Source of the DNA: Selenomonas sp963528755
Lineage (GTDB): Bacteria > Bacillota > Negativicutes > Selenomonadales > Selenomonadaceae
NCBI RefSeq assembly: GCF_963528755.1
Contig: NZ_CAURXA010000001.1
Coordinates: 186,001 to 250,000 of the forward strand
Length of the DNA: 64,000 nucleotides
Direction of reading: 5' to 3'
The notes beneath the pieces were generated by a model. It saw only the letters and a list, made by a program, of their open reading frames with translations, ran no database searches and was not told the DNA's origin. The translations under genes were made by a program, and so were the position numbers. Below, one piece after another: positions 26,348 through 33,589 of this stretch. Position 1 is the first letter of the stretch. Each line of letters begins with the position of its first letter.

Positions 26348-27094
26348 ATGAAAACGAAGGAAATGATAGCGAGAGAAGAAGCGCTGGGAAAGCGGATTGA
26401 AAGCTACTGGGACGCGAGGAGCCCGAAGTTCTCTGCCGTGCGGCGAAGGGAACTCGAAGGCTCCGACGCTGCACGTTGGCAAAAGTTCATAGCGTCTCAT
26501 TTGCCCGAGAAAAAGCCGCTGCGCATCCTCGACGTCGGCACGGGTGCAGGTTTCTTTGTTGTGCTGCTTACGCGCATGGGACATGAGGTCACGGGCATCG
26601 ACATGTCGGCGGGCATGATCGATGAAGCGCAGAAGAACCTCGCGGCGTTCGGCTGCCGGGCCGATCTTCGGAAAATGAACGCGCAGCAGCTTGACTTTTC
26701 GGACGAATTCTTCGATGTCGTCATCAGCCGCAACCTCACATGGACGCTGCCCGATGCGATGGAGGCGTACCGCGAGTGGCATCGCGTGCTCAGGGCGGGC
26801 GGCATGCTCTTGAACTTCGATTCGGATTACGGAAAGACGACATTTTCGGCGGCGGATGCTCGGGATTCTGTACACACGGGCATCGGCGAGGCGCTTCTCA
26901 TTGAATGCAACAAGATCAAAGACGAGCTTCGCGTCAGCACGCATCGCCGTCCTCTTTGGGATGCAGATCTCCTCGAAAAACTCGGTTTTTCCGTGCAATA
27001 CGACGCCGACATCGCGTCCCTTGTGCATGGTGACGAGAGCCTTCGCTACGATGATGTGCCGCTCTTCGGCATCTATGCGAAGAAAGTGAAGTGA
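26348..27094 (+). CDS. Class I SAM-dependent methyltransferase in the transporter operon
   Basis: 248-residue methyltransferase with motif I ILDVGTGAGFFVVLL (about 60-74), the acidic GIDMSAGMID strand, and post-motif DVVISRNLTWTLPDAMEAY. Substrate unknown. The ATG is one base after the nikE-like stop, so it is the last gene of the transporter operon, suggesting it modifies the imported ligand, a metal chelator, or a product of it. Ubiquinone/SAM small-molecule methyltransferases are the closest general class. Confidence 0.8.
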   Translation: MKTKEMIAREEALGKRIESYWDARSPKFSAVRRRELEGSDAARWQKFIASHLPEKKPLRILDVGTGAGFFVVLLTRMGHEVTGIDMSAGMIDEAQKNLAAFGCRADLRKMNAQQLDFSDEFFDVVISRNLTWTLPDAMEAYREWHRVLRAGGMLLNFDSDYGKTTFSAADARDSVHTGIGEALLIECNKIKDELRVSTHRRPLWDADLLEKLGFSVQYDADIASLVHGDESLRYDDVPLFGIYAKKVK

Positions 27095-27128
27095 GATGCG
27101 GGCGGTTTCTCGGCTTTTGTCTTTGTAT

Positions 27129-27138
27129 ATGCTATAAT
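27129..27138 (+). promoter_or_regulatory. Extended -10 promoter of the phytase gene
   Basis: TGCTATAAT (TATAAT at 27133-27138) with no good -35 element, about 40 nt before the phytase start. Confidence 0.6.
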
Positions 27139-27177
27139 AAGGGAGGTTTGAAAAAAGTCGAAGGGAGATATGAAGAA

Positions 27178-28182
27178 ATGCAGAGGAAAATGTGGATGAG
27201 TCTTTGCGCCGCAGTGCTTCTTGTCTTGGGAGCGATGCTTGGCGCGGCAAATGTTGTTTCAGCGGAGGAGGCGCCGCCGCGCATGCGCAATCTTGGTTAT
27301 ATCTGGCGTATCGACGCCGATAATGTGCGGGGACTGCCGCGCAACTTCCGCACGATGGAGGATGAGTTCCATGCTCCTTACAAGAAGGACATGGACGATT
27401 CCTATGTGCCGACGCGCGAGGGGCTTGAGCGTCTCCATGCATCGGGCAGCGGAGAGTTTTCTGCGAGCGGCTTGCATTCCTTGCTGGAAGCGCTTGCCGA
27501 GAAGACGCAGATGCCGATCTGCATCGTCGACCTGCGTGAGGAGTCGCACGGCTTCTTCGACGGAATAGCGGTCAGCTGGTACGGCGAGCACGATTGGGGC
27601 AATGTGGGCTTGACGCAGGAAGAGGCGCTCGCCGATGAGGCGGAGCGCATCCATGGTGCGGCAGGGCAGATGACGGCGGTTGCGCACCTCGGTGGGGAGA
27701 AGAATCCCCTCGATGAGCACGAGATCTTCGTGGAAGAGGCGCAGACGGAGAAGGAGCTTGTCGAGGCCGCAGGGCTTCGTTACAAGCGCATTGCGGCGAC
27801 CGATCATATATGGCCATCGCCTGCTGCTGTCGATGAGTTTGTACAGTTTTACAAGAGCTTGCCCGAGAACATTTGGCTGCACTTCCATTGCCAGGCGGGC
27901 GAGGGACGCACGACAGAATTTCTCGCGATGTACGATATCTTGAAGAATCCTGCGGTGCCCTTGCAGGACATCCTTTATCGTCAATGTCTGCTCGGCGGCA
28001 GCTATGTCGCGCATGTAGAGCCTGAGGATTCAACGTATTGGAAAGTGCCGTACTATGCGGAAAAGGCGAAGCACATCGCACTTTTTTACCGCTATGTGCA
28101 GGAGAACGAGTCGGCGGGCTTCGCTGTTTCATGGTCGGATTGGCTCGCTGCGCACGAGTCGGATGACGATGCCGATGAATAA
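27178..28182 (+). CDS. Cysteine-type (PTP-like) phytase, exported
   Basis: 334-residue protein-tyrosine-phosphatase-fold inositol polyphosphate phosphatase, very similar to remembered PhyA of Selenomonas ruminantium. Signal peptide to about residue 30 (AANVVSAEEA). Active-site P-loop HCQAGEGRTT with Cys238 and Arg244, general acid in ATDHIWPSPAAVDEF (Asp209), and the substrate-groove VDLREESHGFFDGIAVSWYG. Such enzymes release phosphate from phytate. The loop has E where PhyA has V. ATG at 27178 is 10 nt after GGGAG; a TTG at 27148 is too close to its own site. It appears to be a single-gene unit. Confidence 0.9.
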   Translation: MQRKMWMSLCAAVLLVLGAMLGAANVVSAEEAPPRMRNLGYIWRIDADNVRGLPRNFRTMEDEFHAPYKKDMDDSYVPTREGLERLHASGSGEFSASGLHSLLEALAEKTQMPICIVDLREESHGFFDGIAVSWYGEHDWGNVGLTQEEALADEAERIHGAAGQMTAVAHLGGEKNPLDEHEIFVEEAQTEKELVEAAGLRYKRIAATDHIWPSPAAVDEFVQFYKSLPENIWLHFHCQAGEGRTTEFLAMYDILKNPAVPLQDILYRQCLLGGSYVAHVEPEDSTYWKVPYYAEKAKHIALFYRYVQENESAGFAVSWSDWLAAHESDDDADE

Positions 28183-28197
28183 CTTTTGGAAAAGGGA

Positions 28198-28226
28198 TTG
28201 ACGGCGCAAAGAGTTCGATGTAGTAT
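28198..28226 (+). promoter_or_regulatory. Promoter of ilvE
   Basis: TTGACG (28198-28203), 17-nt spacer, TAGTAT (28221-28226). It leaves a leader of about 120 nt before ilvE. Confidence 0.75.
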
Positions 28227-28246
28227 ATTCACAGGATTACAGAAGG

Positions 28247-28351
28247 ATGGCTGTGACAGTGGATGGAGATTCCTCCTGAGTAAACAGATGTCTTTTTGCT
28301 GATTCGGAAATGTATGCCTTTTCTTGTGGCATGAACTTGGGAGGAATCATT
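28247..28351 (+). promoter_or_regulatory. ilvE leader able to sequester the ribosome-binding site
   Basis: Bases 28268-28281 (GATTCCTCCTGAGT) can form a 14-pair helix, with two G-U pairs, with 28335-28348 (ACTTGGGAGGAATC), which contains the ilvE Shine-Dalgarno. Short reading frames cross the 5' arm: ATG at 28247 (10 codons) and at 28263 (6 codons). Translation of either, or a bound ligand, could open the helix. No T-box motif is recognised. Confidence 0.6.
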
Positions 28352-29377
28352 ATGGAGAAGAAGAATATCGATTGGAGCAGCTTGGACTTTTCCTATCATG
28401 TGACGGAACAGCGCTACGTTGCCAATTATAAGAACGGCGCTTGGGATGAGGGCGGACTCACGGGCGACGACAAGATCGTGCTGAGCGAAGATGCGGGCGT
28501 CCTGCAGTATTCGCAGTCGGTCTTCGAGGGACTCAAGGCGTACACGACGGAGAACGGCAGGACGGTCTGTTTCCGCCCCGATCTCAACGCGCACCGCATG
28601 TACGAGTCGGCGAAGTATCTTGAGATGCCGCCGTTCCCCGAGGAGCGCTTCCTCGATGCCGTGCGTCAGGTCGTCAAGGCGAATGAGGCTTGGGTGCCGC
28701 CTTACGGCAGCGGTGCGACGCTCTACATCCGTCCCTACATGTTCGGCTCAAGCCCCGTCATCGGCGTTGCGCCGGCAGACGAGTACCAGTTCCGTATTTT
28801 TGTCACGCCCGTCGGCCCGTACTTCAAGGGCGGAGCGAAGCCCATTACGGTCAAGGTCAGTGACTTCGACCGCGCTGCGCCGCACGGCACGGGTCACATC
28901 AAGGCGGGGCTCAACTATGCGATGAGCCTGCATGCTATCATGACGGCGCACCGCGAGGGATTTGCCGAGAACATCTACCTCGATGCGGCGACGCGTACGA
29001 AGGTCGAGGAGACGGGCGGCGCGAACATCATCTTCGTCGATGCGGATGGCAATCTCGTCGTGCCGAAGTCGCCGAGCATCCTGCCGTCGATCACGCGCCG
29101 CTCCATTACCTATGTCGCTGAGCATTATCTCGGTCTCAAGGTGGATGAACGCGAAGTGCTGTTCTCCGAGGTGCCGAACTTCAAGGAATGCGGCCTCTGC
29201 GGCACGGCGGCGGTCATCTCGCCCGTCGGCAAGATCAATGACCACGGCAGGGAGATCTGCTTCGCGAGCGGCATGGAGAAGATGGGGCCCATCACTCAGA
29301 AGCTTTATGATACCTTGACGGGCATTCAGATGGGTCATATCGAAGCGCCCGAGGATTGGATTTACGAGATCAAATAA
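28352..29377 (+). CDS. ilvE: Branched-chain amino acid aminotransferase
   Basis: 341-residue fold-IV PLP enzyme transaminating Leu, Ile and Val. The PLP Lys is K184 in GHIKAGLNYA; VFEGLKAY, IRPYMFGSSPVIGV and the TKVEETGGANIIF phosphate-cup segment are typical of the long (BCAT-II) form. ATG at 28352 follows GGGAGGAAT, which is the site occluded by the leader helix. Ends at a strong terminator, so it is monocistronic. Confidence 0.95.
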   Translation: MEKKNIDWSSLDFSYHVTEQRYVANYKNGAWDEGGLTGDDKIVLSEDAGVLQYSQSVFEGLKAYTTENGRTVCFRPDLNAHRMYESAKYLEMPPFPEERFLDAVRQVVKANEAWVPPYGSGATLYIRPYMFGSSPVIGVAPADEYQFRIFVTPVGPYFKGGAKPITVKVSDFDRAAPHGTGHIKAGLNYAMSLHAIMTAHREGFAENIYLDAATRTKVEETGGANIIFVDADGNLVVPKSPSILPSITRRSITYVAEHYLGLKVDEREVLFSEVPNFKECGLCGTAAVISPVGKINDHGREICFASGMEKMGPITQKLYDTLTGIQMGHIEAPEDWIYEIK

Positions 29378-29400
29378 GCCTTGTGCGAGGGGCGTATACG

Positions 29401-29437
29401 AGAAGCCGGGCGGGAGTCTTCCCCGTCCGGCTTCTTT
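29401..29437 (+). terminator. Terminator of ilvE
   Basis: AGAAGCCGGGCGGG (29401-29414) pairs with CCCCGTCCGGCTTCT (29421-29435) with one bulge, followed by TTT. A stable GC stem with a short T run. Confidence 0.8.
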
Positions 29438-29455
29438 GCAGGAAGGGGGAGAGCC

Positions 29456-30391
29456 ATGATTTTGAATACGGGGAGCCGCACGGACATCCCTGCCTTTTAT
29501 GCCGAGTGGTTCGTGCGGCGCCTGCGCGAAGGATTCGTCATGGCGCGAAGCCCCTATGACCCGCAGCGCATCACGCGCTATGTTCTCGATCCTGCCGTCG
29601 TCGATCTCATCGTTTTCTGTACGAAGAACCCTGCGCCGCTTCTCACGTACAGGGACACACTCGCATCCTTTCGCCAGTTCTGGGGCGTGACAATCACGCC
29701 CTATGGAAAGGACGTCGAGCCAGAGACGCCGCCCGTCGAGGCGGTGATCGCGAGCCTTGCCGCCTTGTCGCGCATGGTTGGCAGCCGCGCCGTGCATTGG
29801 CGCTATGATCCCGTATTCATCACAGAGAAGTACACGCTCGACTTTCACAGGCGGACTTTTCGCCGCATGGCAGAGAAATTGTCGGGCGCGACAGAGAACT
29901 GCGTCGTGAGCTTCGTTGACCTCTATAAGAAGACGCAACGCAATTTTCCCTCTTTGCGCGAGGTCAGCGCAGAAGAGCGTCTCGCGCTCGGTGAGACGTT
30001 CGCAGCAGTTGGACGCGAGTTCGGCATCAAGGTGCGAACCTGCCTCGAAGGAGACGATCTCGCGCCCTTCGGCATCGACACGCAGGGCTGCATGACGCAG
30101 GCTGTCCTCGAAGAAGCCGTCGGCTGCCGCTTCCATATTCCGCGCACCTCGGCGGCGAGAAAAGGCTGCGCGTGCCTCCTCGGCAACGACATCGGTGCTT
30201 ACAATACCTGCGCTCACTTCTGCCGCTACTGCTATGCAAACGCGAGCGTCGCCGCCGTCAGAAAGAACCGCACCCGCCACGACCCGGCCTCGCCGCTCCT
30301 CATCGGTCATGTAGAACCGGGCGACATCGTGCAGGATGCGAGGCAGGTTTCGTATGTGGCGAAGAATGAGCAGCTGGGATTATTCGAGTGA
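29456..30391 (+). CDS. DUF1848 family Fe-S protein (radical-SAM-like)
   Basis: 311-residue protein of unknown function in the DUF1848 family. The start ILNTGSRTDIPAFYAEWFVRR and a run of conserved phrases (FCTKNPAP, YDPVFI) match it. Near the C-terminus a Cys cluster appears, C238xC240 and C252xxxC256xxC259 (NTCAHFCRYCYAN), a spacing like radical-SAM Fe-S sites. Start at 29456 is after the ilvE terminator, with GGAAGGGGGA upstream. It stands alone here; function should not be guessed beyond probable Fe-S binding. Confidence 0.8.
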   Translation: MILNTGSRTDIPAFYAEWFVRRLREGFVMARSPYDPQRITRYVLDPAVVDLIVFCTKNPAPLLTYRDTLASFRQFWGVTITPYGKDVEPETPPVEAVIASLAALSRMVGSRAVHWRYDPVFITEKYTLDFHRRTFRRMAEKLSGATENCVVSFVDLYKKTQRNFPSLREVSAEERLALGETFAAVGREFGIKVRTCLEGDDLAPFGIDTQGCMTQAVLEEAVGCRFHIPRTSAARKGCACLLGNDIGAYNTCAHFCRYCYANASVAAVRKNRTRHDPASPLLIGHVEPGDIVQDARQVSYVAKNEQLGLFE

Positions 30392-30416
30392 GACGTGCGT
30401 TGTATTGGCGAAAATA

Positions 30417-30425
30417 TGGTATAAT
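30417..30425 (+). promoter_or_regulatory. Extended -10 promoter of the Fic gene
   Basis: TGGTATAAT (TATAAT at 30420-30425), about 35 nt before the chosen start; no clear -35. Confidence 0.55.
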
Positions 30426-30460
30426 CATGGGGGAAGGAAGTGAGTGCACGAGGCATGTGT

Positions 30461-31231
30461 ATGGACAAATACGATGAAATTCTCTTGGCATGGCAGAAGC
30501 TGAACATTAAGAATGTCGCCGAACTTGAGGCGGCGCTCAATGGCTATGTCGTTCAGTTTGCTTATCATTCGGGGAAGATGGAAAATCCCAATATCACGTA
30601 CCATGATACGCGCGAGATCTTTGATCGCGATGGCGTCACGAATTTTACGGGAGATGTTCGGACGATCTTTGAGATACGCAATGCCAAAGATGCCAGCAAT
30701 CTTGTTCTGGACGCCTTTGCCCAAAGAATGGCCTTGACGCCGGAGTTCATCTTGGAGCTTCATCACGAACTGACGAAGAATACGTACGATCCGCGCAGAT
30801 GGCAGGTTGGTGAACGGCCGGGCGCTTTCAAGAAGCATGATTATGTCACGGGGAGATATGAGGTCGGCAGTGCACCGGAAGATGTGCAGACAGAGCTTGC
30901 AGATTTGCTTGATGAGATTCATCAGGAAACGATTCGCACGAATGAAAATATTTTTACGGCCGCAGCCTACCTTCATGCGAGGTTTGAGAACATCCATCCT
31001 TTCGCAGACGGCAACGGCCGTGTCGGTCGACTGGTCATGAATTATTTCCTGCTGCGGAACAATCATCCGCCAATCGTTATTCATGAGGAGGATCGGAAAC
31101 TCTACTACCAATCTCTCGAAGCCTTTGACGTCAAAGAAGAGATCGCCCCGCTCAAGCTCTTTTTGAAAGCGGAGCTTGTCAAGACATGGGATCGTCCGCG
31201 ATTTTTGCGCCATGCGCATGTATCACGGTGA
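30461..31231 (+). CDS. Fic-domain protein, probable AMP/NMP transferase
   Basis: 256-residue Fic protein. The catalytic motif HPFADGNGRVGR (179-190) is complete, with His179 and the phosphate-binding loop. An inhibitory motif S37GKMEN42 fits the [S/T]xxxE[G/N] pattern in an N-terminal helix, so it is an intramolecularly autoinhibited (class II) Fic and needs no separate antitoxin. Targets unknown. Start at 30461 is chosen for spacing to GAGG at 30450; GTG at 30440 and ATG at 30455 are alternatives. Confidence 0.85.
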   Translation: MDKYDEILLAWQKLNIKNVAELEAALNGYVVQFAYHSGKMENPNITYHDTREIFDRDGVTNFTGDVRTIFEIRNAKDASNLVLDAFAQRMALTPEFILELHHELTKNTYDPRRWQVGERPGAFKKHDYVTGRYEVGSAPEDVQTELADLLDEIHQETIRTNENIFTAAAYLHARFENIHPFADGNGRVGRLVMNYFLLRNNHPPIVIHEEDRKLYYQSLEAFDVKEEIAPLKLFLKAELVKTWDRPRFLRHAHVSR

Positions 31232-31274
31232 ATGCGGGGAAATTTAGGGGAACGGGTGCAGAAGAGCAAAGGAA

Positions 31275-31304
31275 TTGTCTTTTCCCGTATTCTTCTGCTA
31301 TAAT
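31275..31304 (+). promoter_or_regulatory. Promoter of the MBL-fold/cyclophilin/GIY-YIG genes
   Basis: TTGTCT (31275-31280), 18-nt spacer, TATAAT (31299-31304) with TGC before it (extended -10). Confidence 0.65.
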
Positions 31305-31334
31305 GATACAGGCACTTCTGGAAGGAGGCAGCTT

Positions 31335-32057
31335 TTGGAGATTGCATATTTATTGAACAGCGGCTTTGCCGTGCGGCTTTCGCGCACTTTGCTCGTCTTT
31401 GACGACTATCTCGACCCCGCGCAGGCGGTTGAGAGTCTCTTGACGGGGGCGGAGCGCGTGTATTTCTTTGTGTCGCACGCGCATTTCGATCACTTCGACG
31501 CGCATATCCTCGACTATGCGCCCTCGGTTACGCGCTACGTCATGGCGGCGGAGATTCGGCGCACGAAGCGCGGCAAGCGGTTTCCCGCGGAAAAGACGGT
31601 GTATCTTGAAAACTACAGCCACTATGAAGAAGAGGGGCTTCGCGTCAATACGTTTGACTCGACGGACACGGGCACGTCGTTTCTCGTGGAGGTCGAGGGC
31701 GTGCGCATCTTCCATGCGGGGGACTTCAACTGGTGGCATTGGAAGGGCGATACGGAGGAGAACAACAAGTTTGCACGAAACGGCTTCATGAAACAGATGA
31801 AGAAGCTTGACGGGCTGACTGCCGATGTCGCATTCTTCCCTGTCGATGGGCGGCTGGAGGAGTTCGCCGACATTGGGGCGAAGGAGTTTTGCGCACGCAC
31901 GAACATCAAGGCTCTCGTGACGATGCACAGCGTCGGCTATCCGGCATGGCGGCCGGCGGCGGACTTCTTCGCTGAAGGGCGTGCCGTGCCGTATTGGACG
32001 CCGCTCGAAGCGGGGGAGAGGCGGCGCTGGACGGCGGAAGGAGGATTCACACGATGA
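31335..32057 (+). CDS. Metallo-beta-lactamase-fold hydrolase
   Basis: 240-residue MBL-fold protein. The metal motif SHAHFDHFD (47-55) holds H48, H50, D52 and H53, and further ligands are likely in FHAGDFNWWHW and VTMHSVGYPAW. No signal peptide. Family members include UlaG-like lactonases and phosphodiesterases, so the substrate cannot be inferred. TTG start at 31335 with AAGGAGG. Overlaps the next gene by four bases. Confidence 0.8.
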   Translation: MEIAYLLNSGFAVRLSRTLLVFDDYLDPAQAVESLLTGAERVYFFVSHAHFDHFDAHILDYAPSVTRYVMAAEIRRTKRGKRFPAEKTVYLENYSHYEEEGLRVNTFDSTDTGTSFLVEVEGVRIFHAGDFNWWHWKGDTEENNKFARNGFMKQMKKLDGLTADVAFFPVDGRLEEFADIGAKEFCARTNIKALVTMHSVGYPAWRPAADFFAEGRAVPYWTPLEAGERRRWTAEGGFTR

Positions 32058-32632
32058 AGAAGGCTCTCGTTTTTTTGCTGGCGACGTTCGTCCTCTTTAC
32101 GACGGGCTGCTCGGCGGCAGGCATGAATGACAAGGATAAAGGAGCGAAAAAAATGGCAAATCCCATTGCAGTTTTTGAGACAAATCATGGCACGTTTGAA
32201 ATCGAACTTTTCGAGGACAAGGCGCCGATCACAGTGAAGAATTTCATCGACCTTGCGGAGAAGGGCTTCTACGACGGCCTGATCTTCCACCGCGTGATCG
32301 ATGGGTTCATGATCCAGGGCGGCGATCCGAACGGTACGGGCACGGGCGGTCCTGGCTACGTGATTCCCGATGAGTTCCATAAGGATCTGAAGCATGACAG
32401 CGAGGGCGTGCTGTCGATGGCGAACGCAGGGCCGAACACGGGTGGCTCGCAGTTCTTCATTACGCTCGCGGCGACGCCGTGGCTCGACGGGCATCATTCG
32501 GTCTTTGGCAAGGTCGTCAAGGGCATGGATGTCGTGCGCGAGATCGGCAAGGTTGACACGGATTTCCAAGACAAGCCGCTCGCGAAGGTCGTCATGGAAA
32601 AGGTCACGATTCGCCGCGAGGAAAAAGAGTGA
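32054..32632 (+). CDS. Peptidyl-prolyl cis-trans isomerase, cyclophilin-type lipoprotein
   Basis: 192-residue cyclophilin with an N-terminal lipobox FTTGC (Cys19), so an extracytoplasmic folding factor. The catalytic segment FHRVIDGFMIQGGDPNGTG (Arg and Phe of the active site) and SMANAGPNTGGSQFFI are standard. ATG at 32054 overlaps the upstream stop (ATGA), implying coupling. A second start at an internal Met before ANPIAVF would give a cytosolic form; the lipobox makes the longer form likelier. Confidence 0.9.
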   Translation: MKKALVFLLATFVLFTTGCSAAGMNDKDKGAKKMANPIAVFETNHGTFEIELFEDKAPITVKNFIDLAEKGFYDGLIFHRVIDGFMIQGGDPNGTGTGGPGYVIPDEFHKDLKHDSEGVLSMANAGPNTGGSQFFITLAATPWLDGHHSVFGKVVKGMDVVREIGKVDTDFQDKPLAKVVMEKVTIRREEKE

Positions 32633-32633
32633 G

Positions 32634-32942
32634 GTGAAGGCGTTCACTTACATCCTCGTCTGTGCAGACGGTACGCTCTACACGGGATGGACGAACGACT
32701 TGGAGAAGCGCCTTGCCGCGCACAATGCGGGCAAGGGCGCGAAGTATACGAGGAGCCGCCGTCCCGTGCGGCTCTTTTACTATGAGGAGTTCGAGGAAAA
32801 GTGCGAGGCGCAGCGTCGCGAGTGCGAGATCAAGCGATTGCCGCGTGAAAAGAAGATCGCGCTTGCCGCGCATTTGCCGCAGGCGGGGCCTGGCGTCGCG
32901 CTTTCGGCTGAAGCGCGGATTTTTAGCCGCGGCCTTCATTGA
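32634..32942 (+). CDS. GIY-YIG domain protein, UPF0213 (YhbQ/YazA-like)
   Basis: 102-residue single-domain GIY-YIG protein. The signature TYILVCADGTLYTGWTNDLE has the two tyrosines and TGxT loop, and a conserved Arg and downstream Glu (EEKCEAQRRECEIKRL) complete the nuclease core. Function of small members is debated (DNA repair or exonuclease). GTG at 32634 begins 1 nt after the cyclophilin stop. Its stop overlaps the greA promoter. Confidence 0.8.
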   Translation: MKAFTYILVCADGTLYTGWTNDLEKRLAAHNAGKGAKYTRSRRPVRLFYYEEFEEKCEAQRRECEIKRLPREKKIALAAHLPQAGPGVALSAEARIFSRGLH

Positions 32943-32967
32943 CAAGGCGCGGCTTGCTACCTATAAT
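32939..32967 (+). promoter_or_regulatory. Promoter of greA-lysS
   Basis: TTGACA (32939-32944), 17-nt spacer and TATAAT (32962-32967), a full consensus, overlapping the GIY-YIG gene stop. A GC-rich leader of about 115 nt follows. Confidence 0.85.
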
Positions 32968-33087
32968 GATAGGATATACGGGGCAGTATCAGACGGCGCT
33001 TCTTCCTGCGGGGCGGCCGGGCGCGGAGCGTGCCTGGCGAGGCTGCTTGCGAGAGGAGCGTCAAGTGCTGGGAAAAGGGGAATTTTG

Positions 33088-33558
33088 ATGGCAGAAAAGC
33101 GTGTAATGCTGACGGAAGAGGGCTACAAAAAGCTGCAGGAGAAGCTCGACTATTTGAAGAGCGTGCGGCGCATCGAGGTATCGGAGCGACTTAAGGCGGC
33201 GATCGCGCTCGGCGATCTCTCGGAAAACTCGGAGTACGACGACGCGAAGAACGAGCAGGCGTTCCTTGAGGGCGAGATTCTCGATCTTGAGGCGAAGATA
33301 AGAAACAGCGACATCATCCAGGGCGGCGCATCTTCTGACACCGTGCAGATGGGAAGCACCGTCGTCGTCAAGGATGTCGAGTTCGATGAGCAGGAGACGT
33401 ATACGCTCGTCGGCTCGGCAGAGGCAGATCCGACGGAGTTCAAGATCTCGAATGAATCGCCTGTGGGCGCAGCGATCATCGGCAAGAAGGTCGGTGATCG
33501 CGTCGACGTTCATGCGCCGGCTGGAATCATTCAGTACGAGGTTGTAGAAATCAAGTAA
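33088..33558 (+). CDS. greA: Transcription elongation factor GreA
   Basis: 156-residue GreA, which rescues backtracked RNA polymerase. The coiled-coil start MAEKRVMLTEEGYKKLQEKL, tip residues in ALGDLSENSEYDDAKNEQAF (acidic, cleavage-stimulating) and the C-terminal SPVGAAIIGKKVGDRV are canonical. ATG at 33088 after AAGGGG. Followed by lysS, a common pairing in Firmicutes. Confidence 0.97.
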   Translation: MAEKRVMLTEEGYKKLQEKLDYLKSVRRIEVSERLKAAIALGDLSENSEYDDAKNEQAFLEGEILDLEAKIRNSDIIQGGASSDTVQMGSTVVVKDVEFDEQETYTLVGSAEADPTEFKISNESPVGAAIIGKKVGDRVDVHAPAGIIQYEVVEIK

Positions 33559-33589
33559 GCAAGCGATATATGAGTTAGGAGAGGAAATA

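Noticed and set aside
28230..28351. T-box riboswitch before ilvE
   Set aside because: No T-box sequence or specifier stem recognised; the simple RBS-occluding helix explains the complementarity.
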